A DNA stretch of 64,000 nucleotides from Clostridia bacterium (GCA_030625885.1 DAOUPZ010000012.1:1-64000), one strand, 5' to 3'. Counted from the first letter of the stretch, positions 36,680 to 46,655 are shown. Translations and numbers: made by a program. The notes: generated by a model from the letters alone, not told the origin.

Positions 36680-37594
36680 TTATTTGTATTTTCCCTTAAA
36701 CCTCTTTTCAAACATTTCACGCCATTGCTTTTCCTCTTTCCGATCCACCATATAATCAGGAATATCAGCCGATATCTCTTTCTGTATACTCGACCTCTTG
36801 GTTATTCCACCCGTATTATAAGTTAGCAGTGAATAATCGGTACACCCGAATTCTCTCATGAAATCCGCAACAGCCAAAAGATTTTCCGCTACTGTTGTTA
36901 TACCTGGTACCAAAGGCAGCCGCGGTATAACCTGAATACTTTTTTCTTTTACCAGATATAGAAAATTATTCAAAATGATGCGATTATCCCTGCCTGTGTA
37001 TTTTTTATGTAAAAGTGGATCTATAAACTTTATATCATAAAACACCCTATCTACATAAGGCAGCACTTTTTGCTCAAAAAGAGCAAGGTCAAAGCATCCG
37101 CATGTTTCAACCGCTATATGTATCCCTTCCCTTTTCAATTGACGCATGACCTGACCCAGATAATCCATATACAGCAATGGCTCTCCCCCACTAAAAGTGA
37201 CACCGCCGCCTGAAACTTGATAAAATATTTTATCAAGTTTTAATGTTTCAATCAGTTCATTGACGGTATACAGCCGCCCAATTTTTTTAATGGCAAGCGT
37301 TGGACAAGCGTTAGCACATTGACCGCAGCTTATACACAATTCTCGTTCAATTCTACCCGGCAGTTCAAAGTTAATTGCTTCGTTCGGGCAAGCCGCCCTA
37401 CACGCTCCGCATCCAATACATTGCTCAGGGTAAAATGCCATTTCAGCATGGCAATCTATAGATTCCGGGTTATGGCACCATAAACAATTTAGCGGACAAC
37501 CTTTGAAAAAAATGACAGTTCTTATTCCGGGACCATCATCAATAGATCCACGGCCTATATCAAATATCAACGGTCCCTCTTGGTTATTTCTCAT
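36680..37594 (-). CDS. Glycyl-radical enzyme activase
   Basis: A 304-residue radical SAM protein. FFKGCPLNCLWCHNPES contains the CxxxCxxC cluster ligands, followed by a ferredoxin insert with two [4Fe-4S] motifs (CIGCGACRAACP, CISCGQCANACP), then FSGGEPLL. The insert is typical of activases for non-PFL glycyl radical enzymes. It installs the glycyl radical on the enzyme encoded two genes upstream. ATG at 37594 overlaps the TGA of the SCP2-like gene. Confidence 0.93.
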   Translation of the reverse strand: MRNNQEGPLIFDIGRGSIDDGPGIRTVIFFKGCPLNCLWCHNPESIDCHAEMAFYPEQCIGCGACRAACPNEAINFELPGRIERELCISCGQCANACPTLAIKKIGRLYTVNELIETLKLDKIFYQVSGGGVTFSGGEPLLYMDYLGQVMRQLKREGIHIAVETCGCFDLALFEQKVLPYVDRVFYDIKFIDPLLHKKYTGRDNRIILNNFLYLVKEKSIQVIPRLPLVPGITTVAENLLAVADFMREFGCTDYSLLTYNTGGITKRSSIQKEISADIPDYMVDRKEEKQWREMFEKRFKGKYK

Positions 37595-38049
37595 GAGCCT
37601 GTAAACATCAAACGCAAATGATTGGCCATGTATACAAATTTACTGATGTAATTCAGGTTACCTTCGTAAGTAACATCCTGGTTAAGTATGGTACTCAAAA
37701 TATCTAATTTGGGCGAAAGTAAAAAATTCATCAACGCTTTTTGATTTTTAAATATAATGGTGACATGGGTGTGATCCATTTCACCCTCCAGCACTTTCAT
37801 CTTTGAATCCTTAAATACAACACCCACACTGATATCCTCACTTTTATCCTTAAATAAATATTTGGCATTGAAATTATCAATATTACGTCTGAAATCTTTA
37901 TCTATGCAAAACATCAGCCCCATTAGTTTCAAAAGTAATTCTAAAAACTCTTCTGCAAATTCTGACTCCAATGTTTCTACAAATTTCTTTCCGACTCGTT
38001 TGGTTCTAAACTTTCTTAACAATAATTGGTTTATAATCGAATCAAACAT
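37591..38049 (-). CDS. SCP2-like protein in a glycyl radical operon
   Basis: A 152-residue protein with no named motif. Residues 70-150 (VGVVFKDSKMKVLEGEMDHT, HVTIIFKNQKALMNFL) look like an SCP2 sterol-carrier-like domain, which forms a hydrophobic pocket. It starts two bases after the glycyl radical enzyme and its stop overlaps the activase start, so it is tightly coupled. It may carry a hydrophobic substrate or product. The domain call is tentative. Confidence 0.6.
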   Translation of the reverse strand: MFDSIINQLLLRKFRTKRVGKKFVETLESEFAEEFLELLLKLMGLMFCIDKDFRRNIDNFNAKYLFKDKSEDISVGVVFKDSKMKVLEGEMDHTHVTIIFKNQKALMNFLLSPKLDILSTILNQDVTYEGNLNYISKFVYMANHLRLMFTGS

Positions 38050-38051
38050 TG

Positions 38052-40529
38052 TTAGAATGTTCCCTCCCTTGCTCCAAAGCCAGGAAACGGTACCGCTATT
38101 CCAGTCCTCAAATTATATTCTGTTCTAGTAATCAACTCATCTTGCATGGTTTCATTTAAGTCTTTGAAGTAAGCCGAATATCCCGAAACCCGTACCAGCA
38201 ATTCTGGATATTTTTCAGGATGCTTCTTGGCATCCATCAACATCTCATAAGACATAATGTTAAATTGTACTTGCAGACCGCCGATACGAAAATAGGTTTC
38301 AACAAAATCGGCAAATTTCTCAATATCTGTTTCATTCTCAATAGACGTATACTTAAGGTTTAACGCCTCACCTCCAGGTATACACAAACTGTCTAAACCA
38401 CCCACCGTTCTCAGACATGAAGTTAACGCCCTTGCTGCTCCCGATGTTGGCGTAATACCGCTCGCAAAAGGTTCTCCCGCCTTTCTTCCGTTAGGCAGGG
38501 CCCCTGCCAGTTTTCCTTGACCCGCATGATTAGTCATTGTCCAATAAGCAGGACGGTATTTACCCCCTCTGTAATTGGTTTTATAATGATATAAATTATA
38601 CAAAAATTTTATGAGATTTTGGGAGTTCCTCACCGCAATGGGATCTTCCGTTCCATACTTGGGTGTCTTGTTAACCAAATATTGTTGCATCGCCTCATAT
38701 CCTACAAAATTATTTTTCAGACCTATAAGTATTTCATTAAAGGAATATTTTTTATCAATAAAAACTGCCTTCTCAATGGCGTTAAGGGAATCAACCATAT
38801 CTGCAAACCCAATATGAGTTACCCCGGAAGAGTTGTAAAGTGCACCCCCAAATATAAGGTCTTTACCTTTTTCCAACGGCCCCTCAAAATAAGCAGATAA
38901 TAACGGTGTCTGCAACATCTCCTGGTGAATTTTTCCGAAACATTCATTCAGTTCTATGGCGCCTTCGATCAACCATTTGGATTGGGACTTGAAAGCCTCC
39001 CAAAACTGAGTAAAATTCTTGAAATTTACCGGATCACCACTTTGGGGACTAACCTGCTCACTGCCCGAAGTAGGACGTTTACCGTTATATAAGGTTAATT
39101 CCAGCGGCGCTGCCAGATTCATCATGATTGAACTGGAAGCATCATAACTTTTGCCGCTGCTTGCTAATTCCACACAGCCAATAATGGCATAGTCACGCGC
39201 ATGTTCCAGTATCGTTCCTTGATTTTTAAGAATTTGAATATCAACAACATCATTATGAAATGCCGGTACGGCTTTCGTATTGGCAATGACTTCACATACT
39301 CTATTGCGATATTCCCTCGTGTTTTTTTCATAATGGTAGCGGGCATTCATACTCGGATCCCTTAGCTTTAGTAATTCAGTCACTCTGAGCATGATATAAG
39401 TCAGATCATTGACCGCATCCTCGCCATTACGAGCAATGCCTCCCAAAGTAACAGCAGGAGCTGTTCCTGCGCCGCCCCAAAGTTCCTCTGCTGTCTCCGG
39501 CACCATGTTAACATTATCGCCCAACTTCAACCAAAGACAACCCACAATCTCTATCGCCTCTTTAACCGTCAGCTTACCTTCTGAAATATCCTTTCTATAA
39601 TACTTGTAAAGGATTTGATCCAGTCTGCCCGGACTGATCGCCATATTTATATTTTCAGCATGAATTGCGATATGGGAAATCCACAAAGAATTAACCGCTT
39701 CATGAAACGAAGACGCGGGATTGGCAGGCACCTTACTGCATATCTCAGCCATTTTTTCCAGTCTCTTTTTTCTTTGAGGATCACGTTCTTTTTCGGATAA
39801 TGTCAATGCTCTCCGGCTTAGATTATTGGCATAGTTGATGATCCCTTCTAAAGCAATCTTCACCGCCTGGTAAAAATGTATTTTCTCACGATCATGATCG
39901 GATATGTTAATCTGCTTACTTATGGCATTCTCTTTATCAGCAATTTCCTTTATAATATCATTCAATCCTCTGTCAATGACTTTGCTGTAATCAGGCACCG
40001 TATGTGAAATACAGCCCGGCTTTCCCATGATATAGTAGATCAATTGTTCAAAAAGTTTTAACGACTGAGGGCTATGATACCTTTTTCTCACCACTTCAAG
40101 CACATTTTTTTCCATCCAAAAAGGATAAATATCAAAATTCAGTATTTCAGCTTCCTTTTCTGATAATGCCTGCGGGTTATTTTGCCTGGTACTTATGGTA
40201 TCCAGTTCCGGCCATATCGTAAGGGCAACGAATTCAGGATATAAGGGTGCGCCAAGGGGTTTGGAAGTGGTTGTTCCCGCAAGCAAGTTATCATCGAAAA
40301 TAATCGGTTCCTTATTAGAAAGAAAATAATTTACCGCTTTTGCTCTTCTTATAATCGGCGGCTCTTCCTGTTTGACCTTATATTTTAAATATTCGGTTAT
40401 GTATTTAGCGCGCTCAATGCATATCGAACTTTTCAGTTTAAAATGGTGCTCACGTAATTCTTTTAATAATTTCAAATTATCAAGTGTAAATTCCGAAAGC
40501 CTGATATTATTTAAGTTTATCCGTCCCAT
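38052..40529 (-). CDS. Glycyl radical enzyme of eliminase/dehydratase type
   Basis: An 825-residue glycyl radical enzyme. The thiyl cysteine and base are in IIGCVELASSG (C452, E454), the GCxE form found in glycerol dehydratase, choline TMA-lyase and related enzymes but not in PFL; H176 in CISHTVPDYSKVI matches the conserved GHTxxD segment of that group. The radical glycine is G783 in VRVSGYSAYF. The residues after GCVE differ from those I know for glycerol, propanediol, choline, hydroxyproline or isethionate enzymes, so the substrate is open. ATG at 40529 follows GGAGATG. Its operon partners, an SCP2-like protein and a membrane protein, hint at a lipophilic substrate. Confidence 0.92.
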   Translation of the reverse strand: MGRINLNNIRLSEFTLDNLKLLKELREHHFKLKSSICIERAKYITEYLKYKVKQEEPPIIRRAKAVNYFLSNKEPIIFDDNLLAGTTTSKPLGAPLYPEFVALTIWPELDTISTRQNNPQALSEKEAEILNFDIYPFWMEKNVLEVVRKRYHSPQSLKLFEQLIYYIMGKPGCISHTVPDYSKVIDRGLNDIIKEIADKENAISKQINISDHDREKIHFYQAVKIALEGIINYANNLSRRALTLSEKERDPQRKKRLEKMAEICSKVPANPASSFHEAVNSLWISHIAIHAENINMAISPGRLDQILYKYYRKDISEGKLTVKEAIEIVGCLWLKLGDNVNMVPETAEELWGGAGTAPAVTLGGIARNGEDAVNDLTYIMLRVTELLKLRDPSMNARYHYEKNTREYRNRVCEVIANTKAVPAFHNDVVDIQILKNQGTILEHARDYAIIGCVELASSGKSYDASSSIMMNLAAPLELTLYNGKRPTSGSEQVSPQSGDPVNFKNFTQFWEAFKSQSKWLIEGAIELNECFGKIHQEMLQTPLLSAYFEGPLEKGKDLIFGGALYNSSGVTHIGFADMVDSLNAIEKAVFIDKKYSFNEILIGLKNNFVGYEAMQQYLVNKTPKYGTEDPIAVRNSQNLIKFLYNLYHYKTNYRGGKYRPAYWTMTNHAGQGKLAGALPNGRKAGEPFASGITPTSGAARALTSCLRTVGGLDSLCIPGGEALNLKYTSIENETDIEKFADFVETYFRIGGLQVQFNIMSYEMLMDAKKHPEKYPELLVRVSGYSAYFKDLNETMQDELITRTEYNLRTGIAVPFPGFGAREGTF

Positions 40530-40564
40530 GTGCCGACATCTCCTTAATCTAGGCTGCTATTTAC

Positions 40565-41125
40565 TTACCCCTTACTCGCCTTTTTCTTTAACCACACCCC
40601 CGTAAACACCGTTGCAACTGCCATATAACCCATAAAAAACAGCCATCCGCCAAAGAAAGGGTTTGCAAAAAAAGAATACCCCTGATTAGCTTGAATCTGC
40701 GCATACGTACCAATTTTCCACCATACACCCCATCTTAATATAAAAGGTAATATAGCAAGAAAAGTCCCAACGATAGAACCATAAATAACCCGTTGACCCT
40801 TTCCCTTTAGATACCAGTCATGTCCGAGAATGTACCCTATGTTTCCAAATAAAATCATTAAAGCCATAAACAGTACATAAAACCCTGCTACAAACGGTTG
40901 GTTAAACGTCTTTTCAACCCAGTCCGTTAGATACATGGCTTCCCACGATGGCCACCCTACCAAAAGGTACATACCCGTCGGCACAAATCCACAAGACATA
41001 TAGAAATTAAAAGGCCCCAGTAATTTATTTGAAAATTTTTCCGGTGTTCTTTTTAGGTAATCTCGTGATAAAAAAGCAAAAATCTGCCCAATCGCAAACG
41101 AAGCCGGTAAATCGACTTGAATCAC
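40565..41125 (-). CDS. Integral membrane protein of the glycyl radical operon
   Basis: A 186-residue protein with about four to five transmembrane helices and many aromatic residues (VGWPSWEAMYLTDW, GYILGHDWYLKGKG). I do not recognise a family. GTG at 41125 follows GAAGGGGGA; an ATG at 41143 overlaps that ribosome site. It is the first gene of the operon, 35 bases before the glycyl radical enzyme. It could be a permease or a membrane partner for substrate supply. Confidence 0.75.
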   Translation of the reverse strand: MIQVDLPASFAIGQIFAFLSRDYLKRTPEKFSNKLLGPFNFYMSCGFVPTGMYLLVGWPSWEAMYLTDWVEKTFNQPFVAGFYVLFMALMILFGNIGYILGHDWYLKGKGQRVIYGSIVGTFLAILPFILRWGVWWKIGTYAQIQANQGYSFFANPFFGGWLFFMGYMAVATVFTGVWLKKKASKG

Positions 41126-41199
41126 ATAAAGTCCCCCTTCCATTTTAAGTTAAGTATTTTACTATATGAAACGCAATATATGGCATAAACTTTATAGTA

Positions 41200-41331
41200 A
41201 AAGTAGAAAGTAGAAAGACTAGAGATAAGGAATAGTGAAACATTCTATATTTTAATTCCTTAATCTTTTACTTCCAACTTTCCCCTAATATTAAAACTAA
41301 TGAAAAATATTTAATGCGTTCAATATATATA
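41200..41331. repeat. Dispersed repeat with imperfect hairpin (MITE-like)
   Basis: Left arm around 41205-41233 (GAAAGTAGAAAG then ATAAGGAAT) pairs imperfectly with 41254-41281. The right flank carries 20 bases (41303-41322) identical to 19942-19961. It fills the spacer upstream of the glycyl radical operon; any promoter for that operon must lie in or beside it. Confidence 0.5.
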
Positions 41332-41416
41332 ATGTATTGATGACCTTTTATATAACTGCAATTTATAAATTCACCCAGCCAGTTTTATCCTTTTTTATCA
41401 TATCTCATAATACCAG

Positions 41417-41461
41417 CCAAAAATAAAATTAGGTGTTCCTATTAATAGGAACACCTAATTT
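41417..41461 (-). terminator. Terminator after EamA transporter
   Basis: Perfect 16-base stem (41426-41441 with 41446-41461), four-base loop, then TTTTATTTTT on the minus strand. Confidence 0.88.
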
Positions 41462-41506
41462 ATACCATTAACTAAATTTCAAATAGACTCATTTCCGACT
41501 CCACCA

Positions 41507-42430
41507 TCAAGCTTTATGCTCAGACTTTGCTTCATTCATTACAGACGGTGTAAAATAATTGGTTCCAAAAGCACCAAATAAAATCAATAGTGTCCCTACA
41601 AAATGATACCAATAAAAATGATCACCAAAAAACCAAACACCCGTTGCGATCGAAATGACTGTCTCCAAATTCAATAAAACACTCACTTCAAAAGTTTTGA
41701 GTTTAGACAAATTATAATTCATCAGAAAAAACGCGCCTACCGATGATAGAATCCCCAGATAAGCAAGCCCGATCATAAATTCCTGGTGCCATAACGGCTC
41801 AAAAAATTGCCCTAAAGACCCGGCGGAAACCAATTGCAGCGCAGCTAAACCATTGAAAATCACTGCGCCAAAACCCATCATCACGTAGGTAATCTCCATT
41901 GATGAAAAATTAGATGCAGCTTTTCGTGAAAACACGAAATAGCATGCTGCTGACAAATCTGCAAGCAGTAACAGTAATGTTCCCCTTCCAAGGGAAAATC
42001 CATTATACTTTATCAAATTAATCAATGCAGCACCTGCAATAGAGAGGATGATAAAAACATATTGAAGAACAGTGGGTCTTTCTTTCAAAAACACAGCCGA
42101 TAAAAGAACGACAAATGCGGGAATAAGAGACAGCATTAATCCCATTTCAGAAACTGGTGCATATAGCAGCGCATAAGTTTCAAAAATAAAATATAAAACA
42201 GGTTGAAAAAGCGCCACTAGAAATAACGATTTTAAATTTTTACCACGCAAACTGATTTTGATCCATCCCAACGCGTTCAGGATGCTTAGTAACATGAATG
42301 CCACCAAAAATCTGAACCCGATTAATTGTATCGGCTGAGCATATTCTAAAGCCATTTTGGAAAACACAAAAGAAAATCCAAAGATTGATGCAGCCAGAAG
42401 CCCTGCTGCTTGAGGCGGACAATTTTTCAT
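41507..42430 (-). CDS. EamA/DMT-family transporter
   Basis: A 307-residue membrane protein with ten predicted helices and two EamA repeats: AASIFGFSFVFSKMAL and PIQLIGFRFLVA in the first, SVGAFFLMNYNLSKLKTFEVSVLL in the second. Members export amino acids or other metabolites. ATG at 42430 follows AAGGAGG; the longer frame to 42466 is unlikely. Monocistronic, with terminators on both sides. Confidence 0.9.
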   Translation of the reverse strand: MKNCPPQAAGLLAASIFGFSFVFSKMALEYAQPIQLIGFRFLVAFMLLSILNALGWIKISLRGKNLKSLFLVALFQPVLYFIFETYALLYAPVSEMGLMLSLIPAFVVLLSAVFLKERPTVLQYVFIILSIAGAALINLIKYNGFSLGRGTLLLLLADLSAACYFVFSRKAASNFSSMEITYVMMGFGAVIFNGLAALQLVSAGSLGQFFEPLWHQEFMIGLAYLGILSSVGAFFLMNYNLSKLKTFEVSVLLNLETVISIATGVWFFGDHFYWYHFVGTLLILFGAFGTNYFTPSVMNEAKSEHKA

Positions 42431-42554
42431 CTTGTACCTCCTTTCAAGAAGACGAAGTCGTATCAAAGAAACAATTTGTAAGTATTATCACTTTCCGTCT
42501 CGTTGATAATTAATATCCTATCATATATTGCTTTTGTTAGCATATGATTTTTAG

Positions 42555-42616
42555 AAATAAATTAAGAAGCTGTAACAAAAGCTAACGCGCTTTTGTTACA
42601 GCTTCTTAATTTATTT
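42555..42616 (-). terminator. Very long terminator after DUF1540 gene
   Basis: Perfect 28-base stem (42555-42582 with 42589-42616) and six-base loop, the longest perfect hairpin seen in the window. It ends the DUF1540 transcript. Confidence 0.85.
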
Positions 42617-42679
42617 CACTTTTTTAATCAATGTCTGACTCTTTACATAACATTCACAAACTGGAGAAAACACTAACCC

Positions 42680-42841
42680 TTACTCTGGTCTTTGGTTTAC
42701 ATACGTTTTACATGCAGTTTTTAGTTCAGAACCAGCGATTTGACTACCGTCACTTACCATGACTTCAATTCCATCTGCAGAACAGGATCCATTATCCCAG
42801 TATAGGCAATCGTGCACACTACATTTTATATTATTCTCCAC
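42680..42841 (-). CDS. DUF1540 small cysteine protein
   Basis: A 53-residue protein with IKCSVHDCLYWDNGSCSA and TACKTYV; the four cysteines at 7, 12, 20 and 44 match DUF1540, a small family in spore-forming Firmicutes thought to bind metal. GTG at 42841 has AAGGAGG eight bases upstream. It is followed by a strong terminator. Function unknown. Confidence 0.85.
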   Translation of the reverse strand: MENNIKCSVHDCLYWDNGSCSADGIEVMVSDGSQIAGSELKTACKTYVNQRPE

Positions 42842-43055
42842 AACATGCACCTCCTTCTTTGCAGTAGGATGACCTTCTTTTACCGCTGCCCTTTTATAAA
42901 TACTTACATCAAATTATTTTTTGCGAATCTTAAAATTAGTATATGTGATAATTTTTTTGCTATCCGCTACAGTTTTTGTCTACGTTATTTGCATCTGTAT
43001 TTTTGTTTTGAAAATGGAAAAATAATATTTATATAATAGGTACCTTTTACACAAC

Positions 43056-43106
43056 AAATAAAAAGAAGTAAAGGGACTAAAATGGACCCTTTACTTCTTT
43101 TTATTT
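43056..43106 (-). terminator. Terminator after large lipoprotein gene
   Basis: Perfect 20-base stem (43056-43075 with 43087-43106), ending the leftward transcript. Confidence 0.85.
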
Positions 43107-43124
43107 TTCTTTAACTAACACTTT

Positions 43125-44771
43125 CTAAAAAACACAAATTCTCTCCAGCATAAAATTACTTGGGTTATAATAGAGCCATACATGATCTCCCCATCTTGGA
43201 ACATAATAACGCTTATACTCAGTACCCCATACCGTTTCATCTTGTTGATACTCAGCATCAGCAGGTAAATCAGCAATATGATCACCTAAACTAACATCCC
43301 GTGCCGTTATATTTTTTGAATAAGCAACACCCTCTGCTGAAATCTCAACATTTTTAACCATCTCATACTCATTATATTCTAGTGTTACTTTATAACCATC
43401 AAAGTGAATAGTCGTATATCCATAGGGATAATGATCTGTACCTTCAAGGTTAGAAAAAACTCTGCTTCCATAGTATTCATGCGCTTTTTGATCGGAAGCA
43501 ACCTTTTCACCCGGTGTAACCTCAGTAATAAAATCATTAAAATTCGTTATACTTATAGCCTTTGCAGCTTCTACTTTTTTATTAGAATAAACATCGATTC
43601 TAGAAACAATGCCTTCTGTATAAACACCATCCCCATTCTCGGAGAATTCAACCTTAACATCAACATTCCCATTTTCTGGCCATCCGGGTATATTGGTGAC
43701 ATATTTTTTAGCTTCTTTAAGCGTCATATCAAAGTTAATACCCATATAACTATTTCCAGAGTTCTCACTAAATTCACTATCATAATGCTCATTTTTCATA
43801 ATTGTCACTCTATTAATAGTGTAATTATCTTTGGGTGCAACCCAGTACAGTTTTGTTAAACCGCCATATTTCTCTTCATAATAGGCACCACCCTCTTCAT
43901 CAACAAAAGGTAATGGTCCCATTTTCATGGTTAAGAAATCTCTATCGCCATCTAAGAAATAAAATATATCAATGTCGCAATTCTCATATCCGGAGTTATC
44001 ATTCTCTTTTCTTTCAGACGTTACATCATTCGCGCCCTTCGCCTGATCGGGTTGGTCTTCTGATCCTGATTCCTTTGACAATTCTTGTTTTTCAAATTTA
44101 AATTCTTTCTGGTTCCATGTGTATTGAGCATGTTCTTCAATTTTTGTTTCAGGTATGCCTTCAGATGTTTTCTTGTTGGTCAGCGTATATTCAAATTTTG
44201 TCAACGGCCCATTAAACTCAGAAGTCTTTTCTTCTGAATATGGTTTAGGTCCAACAACCCCCAGAGAAGATTCGGTTACAAGCGAACCCAATACCATCTG
44301 CATTTTTTCTCCATCATATTTCCATATCTCAGCCCAACTCTCAGCGATCCCTGAGCCGCCTGTTTTTTTCACCACTTTTAAAAACCCGTCTACTACTTCA
44401 GCATCATTGCTGTATTTTGACGCTTCGTCCTGCAAGATAACTTCATATTGATCCGTCAAAGCTCTAATCACCAATATATGATCATGCCAGTTATCACCTA
44501 TCAGAATGGCTTCTTCTTGGCCATCGTCCGTCACATCGCCATATTTAAATTGGTACTTTGACATAAAATCCTTGGTCGTTATCGGTTCTTCTACGTATTT
44601 TTCAATAACAAATTCAACAACTTTTTCTTCATCATGAATATCCAATGTTTTCACATTTGTTGTACTCGATTGATTTGTTTCATTTGATTGATTTGTTTCA
44701 CTACCACATCCACTAACCATCATTGCAATCATTATAAAACAGACATATGCGATCAATCTTTTTTTCATCAT
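43125..44771 (-). CDS. Large lipoprotein of unknown function
   Basis: A 548-residue protein with a lipoprotein signal (lipobox VSGC, Cys at about 22) and a low-complexity Asn/Gln/Ser linker. YGDVTDDGQEEAIL resembles a VCBS/FG-GAP calcium-binding loop. The central part (about 260-400) and the C-terminal part (about 410-548) look like separate beta-rich domains with many aromatic and acidic residues. I do not recognise them. GGAGG precedes two tandem ATG codons; the second (44768) has better spacing. Surface-exposed and probably monocistronic. Confidence 0.8.
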   Translation of the reverse strand: MMKKRLIAYVCFIMIAMMVSGCGSETNQSNETNQSSTTNVKTLDIHDEEKVVEFVIEKYVEEPITTKDFMSKYQFKYGDVTDDGQEEAILIGDNWHDHILVIRALTDQYEVILQDEASKYSNDAEVVDGFLKVVKKTGGSGIAESWAEIWKYDGEKMQMVLGSLVTESSLGVVGPKPYSEEKTSEFNGPLTKFEYTLTNKKTSEGIPETKIEEHAQYTWNQKEFKFEKQELSKESGSEDQPDQAKGANDVTSERKENDNSGYENCDIDIFYFLDGDRDFLTMKMGPLPFVDEEGGAYYEEKYGGLTKLYWVAPKDNYTINRVTIMKNEHYDSEFSENSGNSYMGINFDMTLKEAKKYVTNIPGWPENGNVDVKVEFSENGDGVYTEGIVSRIDVYSNKKVEAAKAISITNFNDFITEVTPGEKVASDQKAHEYYGSRVFSNLEGTDHYPYGYTTIHFDGYKVTLEYNEYEMVKNVEISAEGVAYSKNITARDVSLGDHIADLPADAEYQQDETVWGTEYKRYYVPRWGDHVWLYYNPSNFMLERICVF

Positions 44772-44952
44772 TCATCCTCCTCATTTTATATCCTATGTAT
44801 ATGATTGGTATCTTCTTAGTGTCCTATCTCCCCCTAAAAGTTATTTTTATTATCTACGAAAAATTTATTTATTTTGTAATATTATAGCATAATATGTAGT
44901 ATTTTCATAGAAGTACAGGGGGCGTCATAAGAAAATATTCATAGAAAAACAA

Positions 44953-46326
44953 TTAGTTAATTCCTAACTTCTCCTCACAAATATTGATGATATATTCATC
45001 GGAAAAGTCAACATCACCATCTAACCAATATATTTCATCGCCCTTTTGCAGCACAATGTTTGATTTGTTCTCCCAGAGATAATATCCTCTATCCACATCC
45101 CAAAGACCATCAGGAATTTTGCTTAATGGGCTTTTCATTTGTTCAGCCTCTTCTTGACTATATGCCATCGTTTCATTGACACGTTCATTAAACCTTGATT
45201 CTTTCTTCTTAATACATCCATCAAATAAATAGGTCGCCACATCTTTATTGATCGCTTTGGCATATTCTGTTGAAATAGAATATACTTCATTTTCCAGCGC
45301 TTTCCTGCCTAGCGTTTCATAATAATTGAAGTGAACAGGAACAAAAATACTGGTTTCTTCATGAAGTCTTGTACGCTCCGGTTGATCGGCTGTACCAAAA
45401 TCCGAAAGCTGTAAAACGATATGTCCGTTCTGTTTCACATCCTCATTTTCATGAAATTTAAAAATTACAATACTCATAATAGCGGTGGTAGATATAACGA
45501 TCGCTATTATGATCGCAATTGACAAAAATATGATATTCTTCGTGCGGGTTCTTTTTTTGCTCTTGAATCTCTTTTTGCAACAATGACCAACTACCATACC
45601 AACAATAATCGGTATAAAAGCAGCAATAATCACTTTAAAGTTATCACTTAGCACAAAAATGATTAATATCCAATAAGCTCCAATAAGCATCCATGAGAGA
45701 ACTACTCGAAATTTAGTATTTTTATAAGTCGAAAATTCAAGTGATTCACCCTTTAACAAAGCAATTTTATTCTTAATCAGCCAAATAACAGAATAACCAT
45801 AAATTGCAATTAATATTAACATGAGAAATAGCGGTGATATCATCGCCAATAACATACTATTACTATAAAGATATGTATAATTAAAATTAAAAAGCTGCAA
45901 TGAATTTGATGCGATTAAAAGTAAAAGCATACAAATAGAAATCAATTCCGTTTTCATAAATGTCCTTTTTATGATCCGATATTCTTCATGTCTATCGGTG
46001 TGTATAGGTGTAGGATTGTCCGCATCATTTGCATAGAATACTTGCACAAGGTCATTACTCGCAGCGAATGTCCAACCGCTTTCCACACACAGATCCTGAT
46101 AACTTTGTGCATCCTCTTCATCAGGATAATCAAAGGGGGTCGTATTGTAAAATAAGCTGACATTAAATTTTAGATTCTGCGGCTCTATTTCCTCAAAATA
46201 CAGGGTGGTTCTTTTAATTTTAGTAAGCAGCCAACCCTTCTCAGCCATTTTTTCGAGATATATTTCAAGTGATTTGTAGTCAACGATCGACATCATCCGA
46301 AAAACTTTTTTGGTTTTTTTACTCAT
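44953..46326 (-). CDS. DUF2812 membrane protein
   Basis: A 457-residue protein. The N-terminal ~125 residues (YLEKMAEKGWLLTKI, PDEEDAQSYQDLCVESGW) match DUF2812, followed by about five membrane helices (130-300) and an extracytoplasmic C-terminal part. DUF2812 genes are habitually paired with PadR regulators, as here: its ATG overlaps the PadR stop by eight bases. Probably involved in stress or envelope response; molecular role unknown. Confidence 0.86.
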   Translation of the reverse strand: MSKKTKKVFRMMSIVDYKSLEIYLEKMAEKGWLLTKIKRTTLYFEEIEPQNLKFNVSLFYNTTPFDYPDEEDAQSYQDLCVESGWTFAASNDLVQVFYANDADNPTPIHTDRHEEYRIIKRTFMKTELISICMLLLLIASNSLQLFNFNYTYLYSNSMLLAMISPLFLMLILIAIYGYSVIWLIKNKIALLKGESLEFSTYKNTKFRVVLSWMLIGAYWILIIFVLSDNFKVIIAAFIPIIVGMVVGHCCKKRFKSKKRTRTKNIIFLSIAIIIAIVISTTAIMSIVIFKFHENEDVKQNGHIVLQLSDFGTADQPERTRLHEETSIFVPVHFNYYETLGRKALENEVYSISTEYAKAINKDVATYLFDGCIKKKESRFNERVNETMAYSQEEAEQMKSPLSKIPDGLWDVDRGYYLWENKSNIVLQKGDEIYWLDGDVDFSDEYIINICEEKLGIN

Positions 46327-46642
46327 CTTCTTGCCCCCCTAATATGTTGATTCCATCATCAACCAATTGCTTTAATCTTTGGTGTTCTGCTGCTAAAATA
46401 TCCATTCCTTTAGAAGTGAGTTTATAAATTTTCTTTGTTCCGTCACTGCCAATTTGACAGACAATCTCTTCTTTTTCAAATCTCGACAACAATGAATAGA
46501 GTGTCCCTGCGCCAACTTTTACTCTGCCGTCTGTCGTTTTTTCCACCTGTTTCATGATACCGTAGCCATGCTTAGGCTCGACTAAACTAAGCAAAATATA
46601 ATACATGGGTTCAGTCAAATTCTGTAATTGTTTTCGCGCCAT
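46319..46642 (-). CDS. PadR-family repressor
   Basis: A 107-residue PadR winged-helix regulator: YYILLSLVEPKHGYGIMKQVE and VGAGTLYSLLSRFEKEE are diagnostic. It shares an operon with the DUF2812 gene. A perfect inverted repeat overlies its promoter, so autorepression is very likely. ATG at 46642 follows GAGGGCG. Confidence 0.93.
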   Translation of the reverse strand: MARKQLQNLTEPMYYILLSLVEPKHGYGIMKQVEKTTDGRVKVGAGTLYSLLSRFEKEEIVCQIGSDGTKKIYKLTSKGMDILAAEHQRLKQLVDDGINILGGQEDE

Positions 46643-46655
46643 ATTTCGCCCTCCC

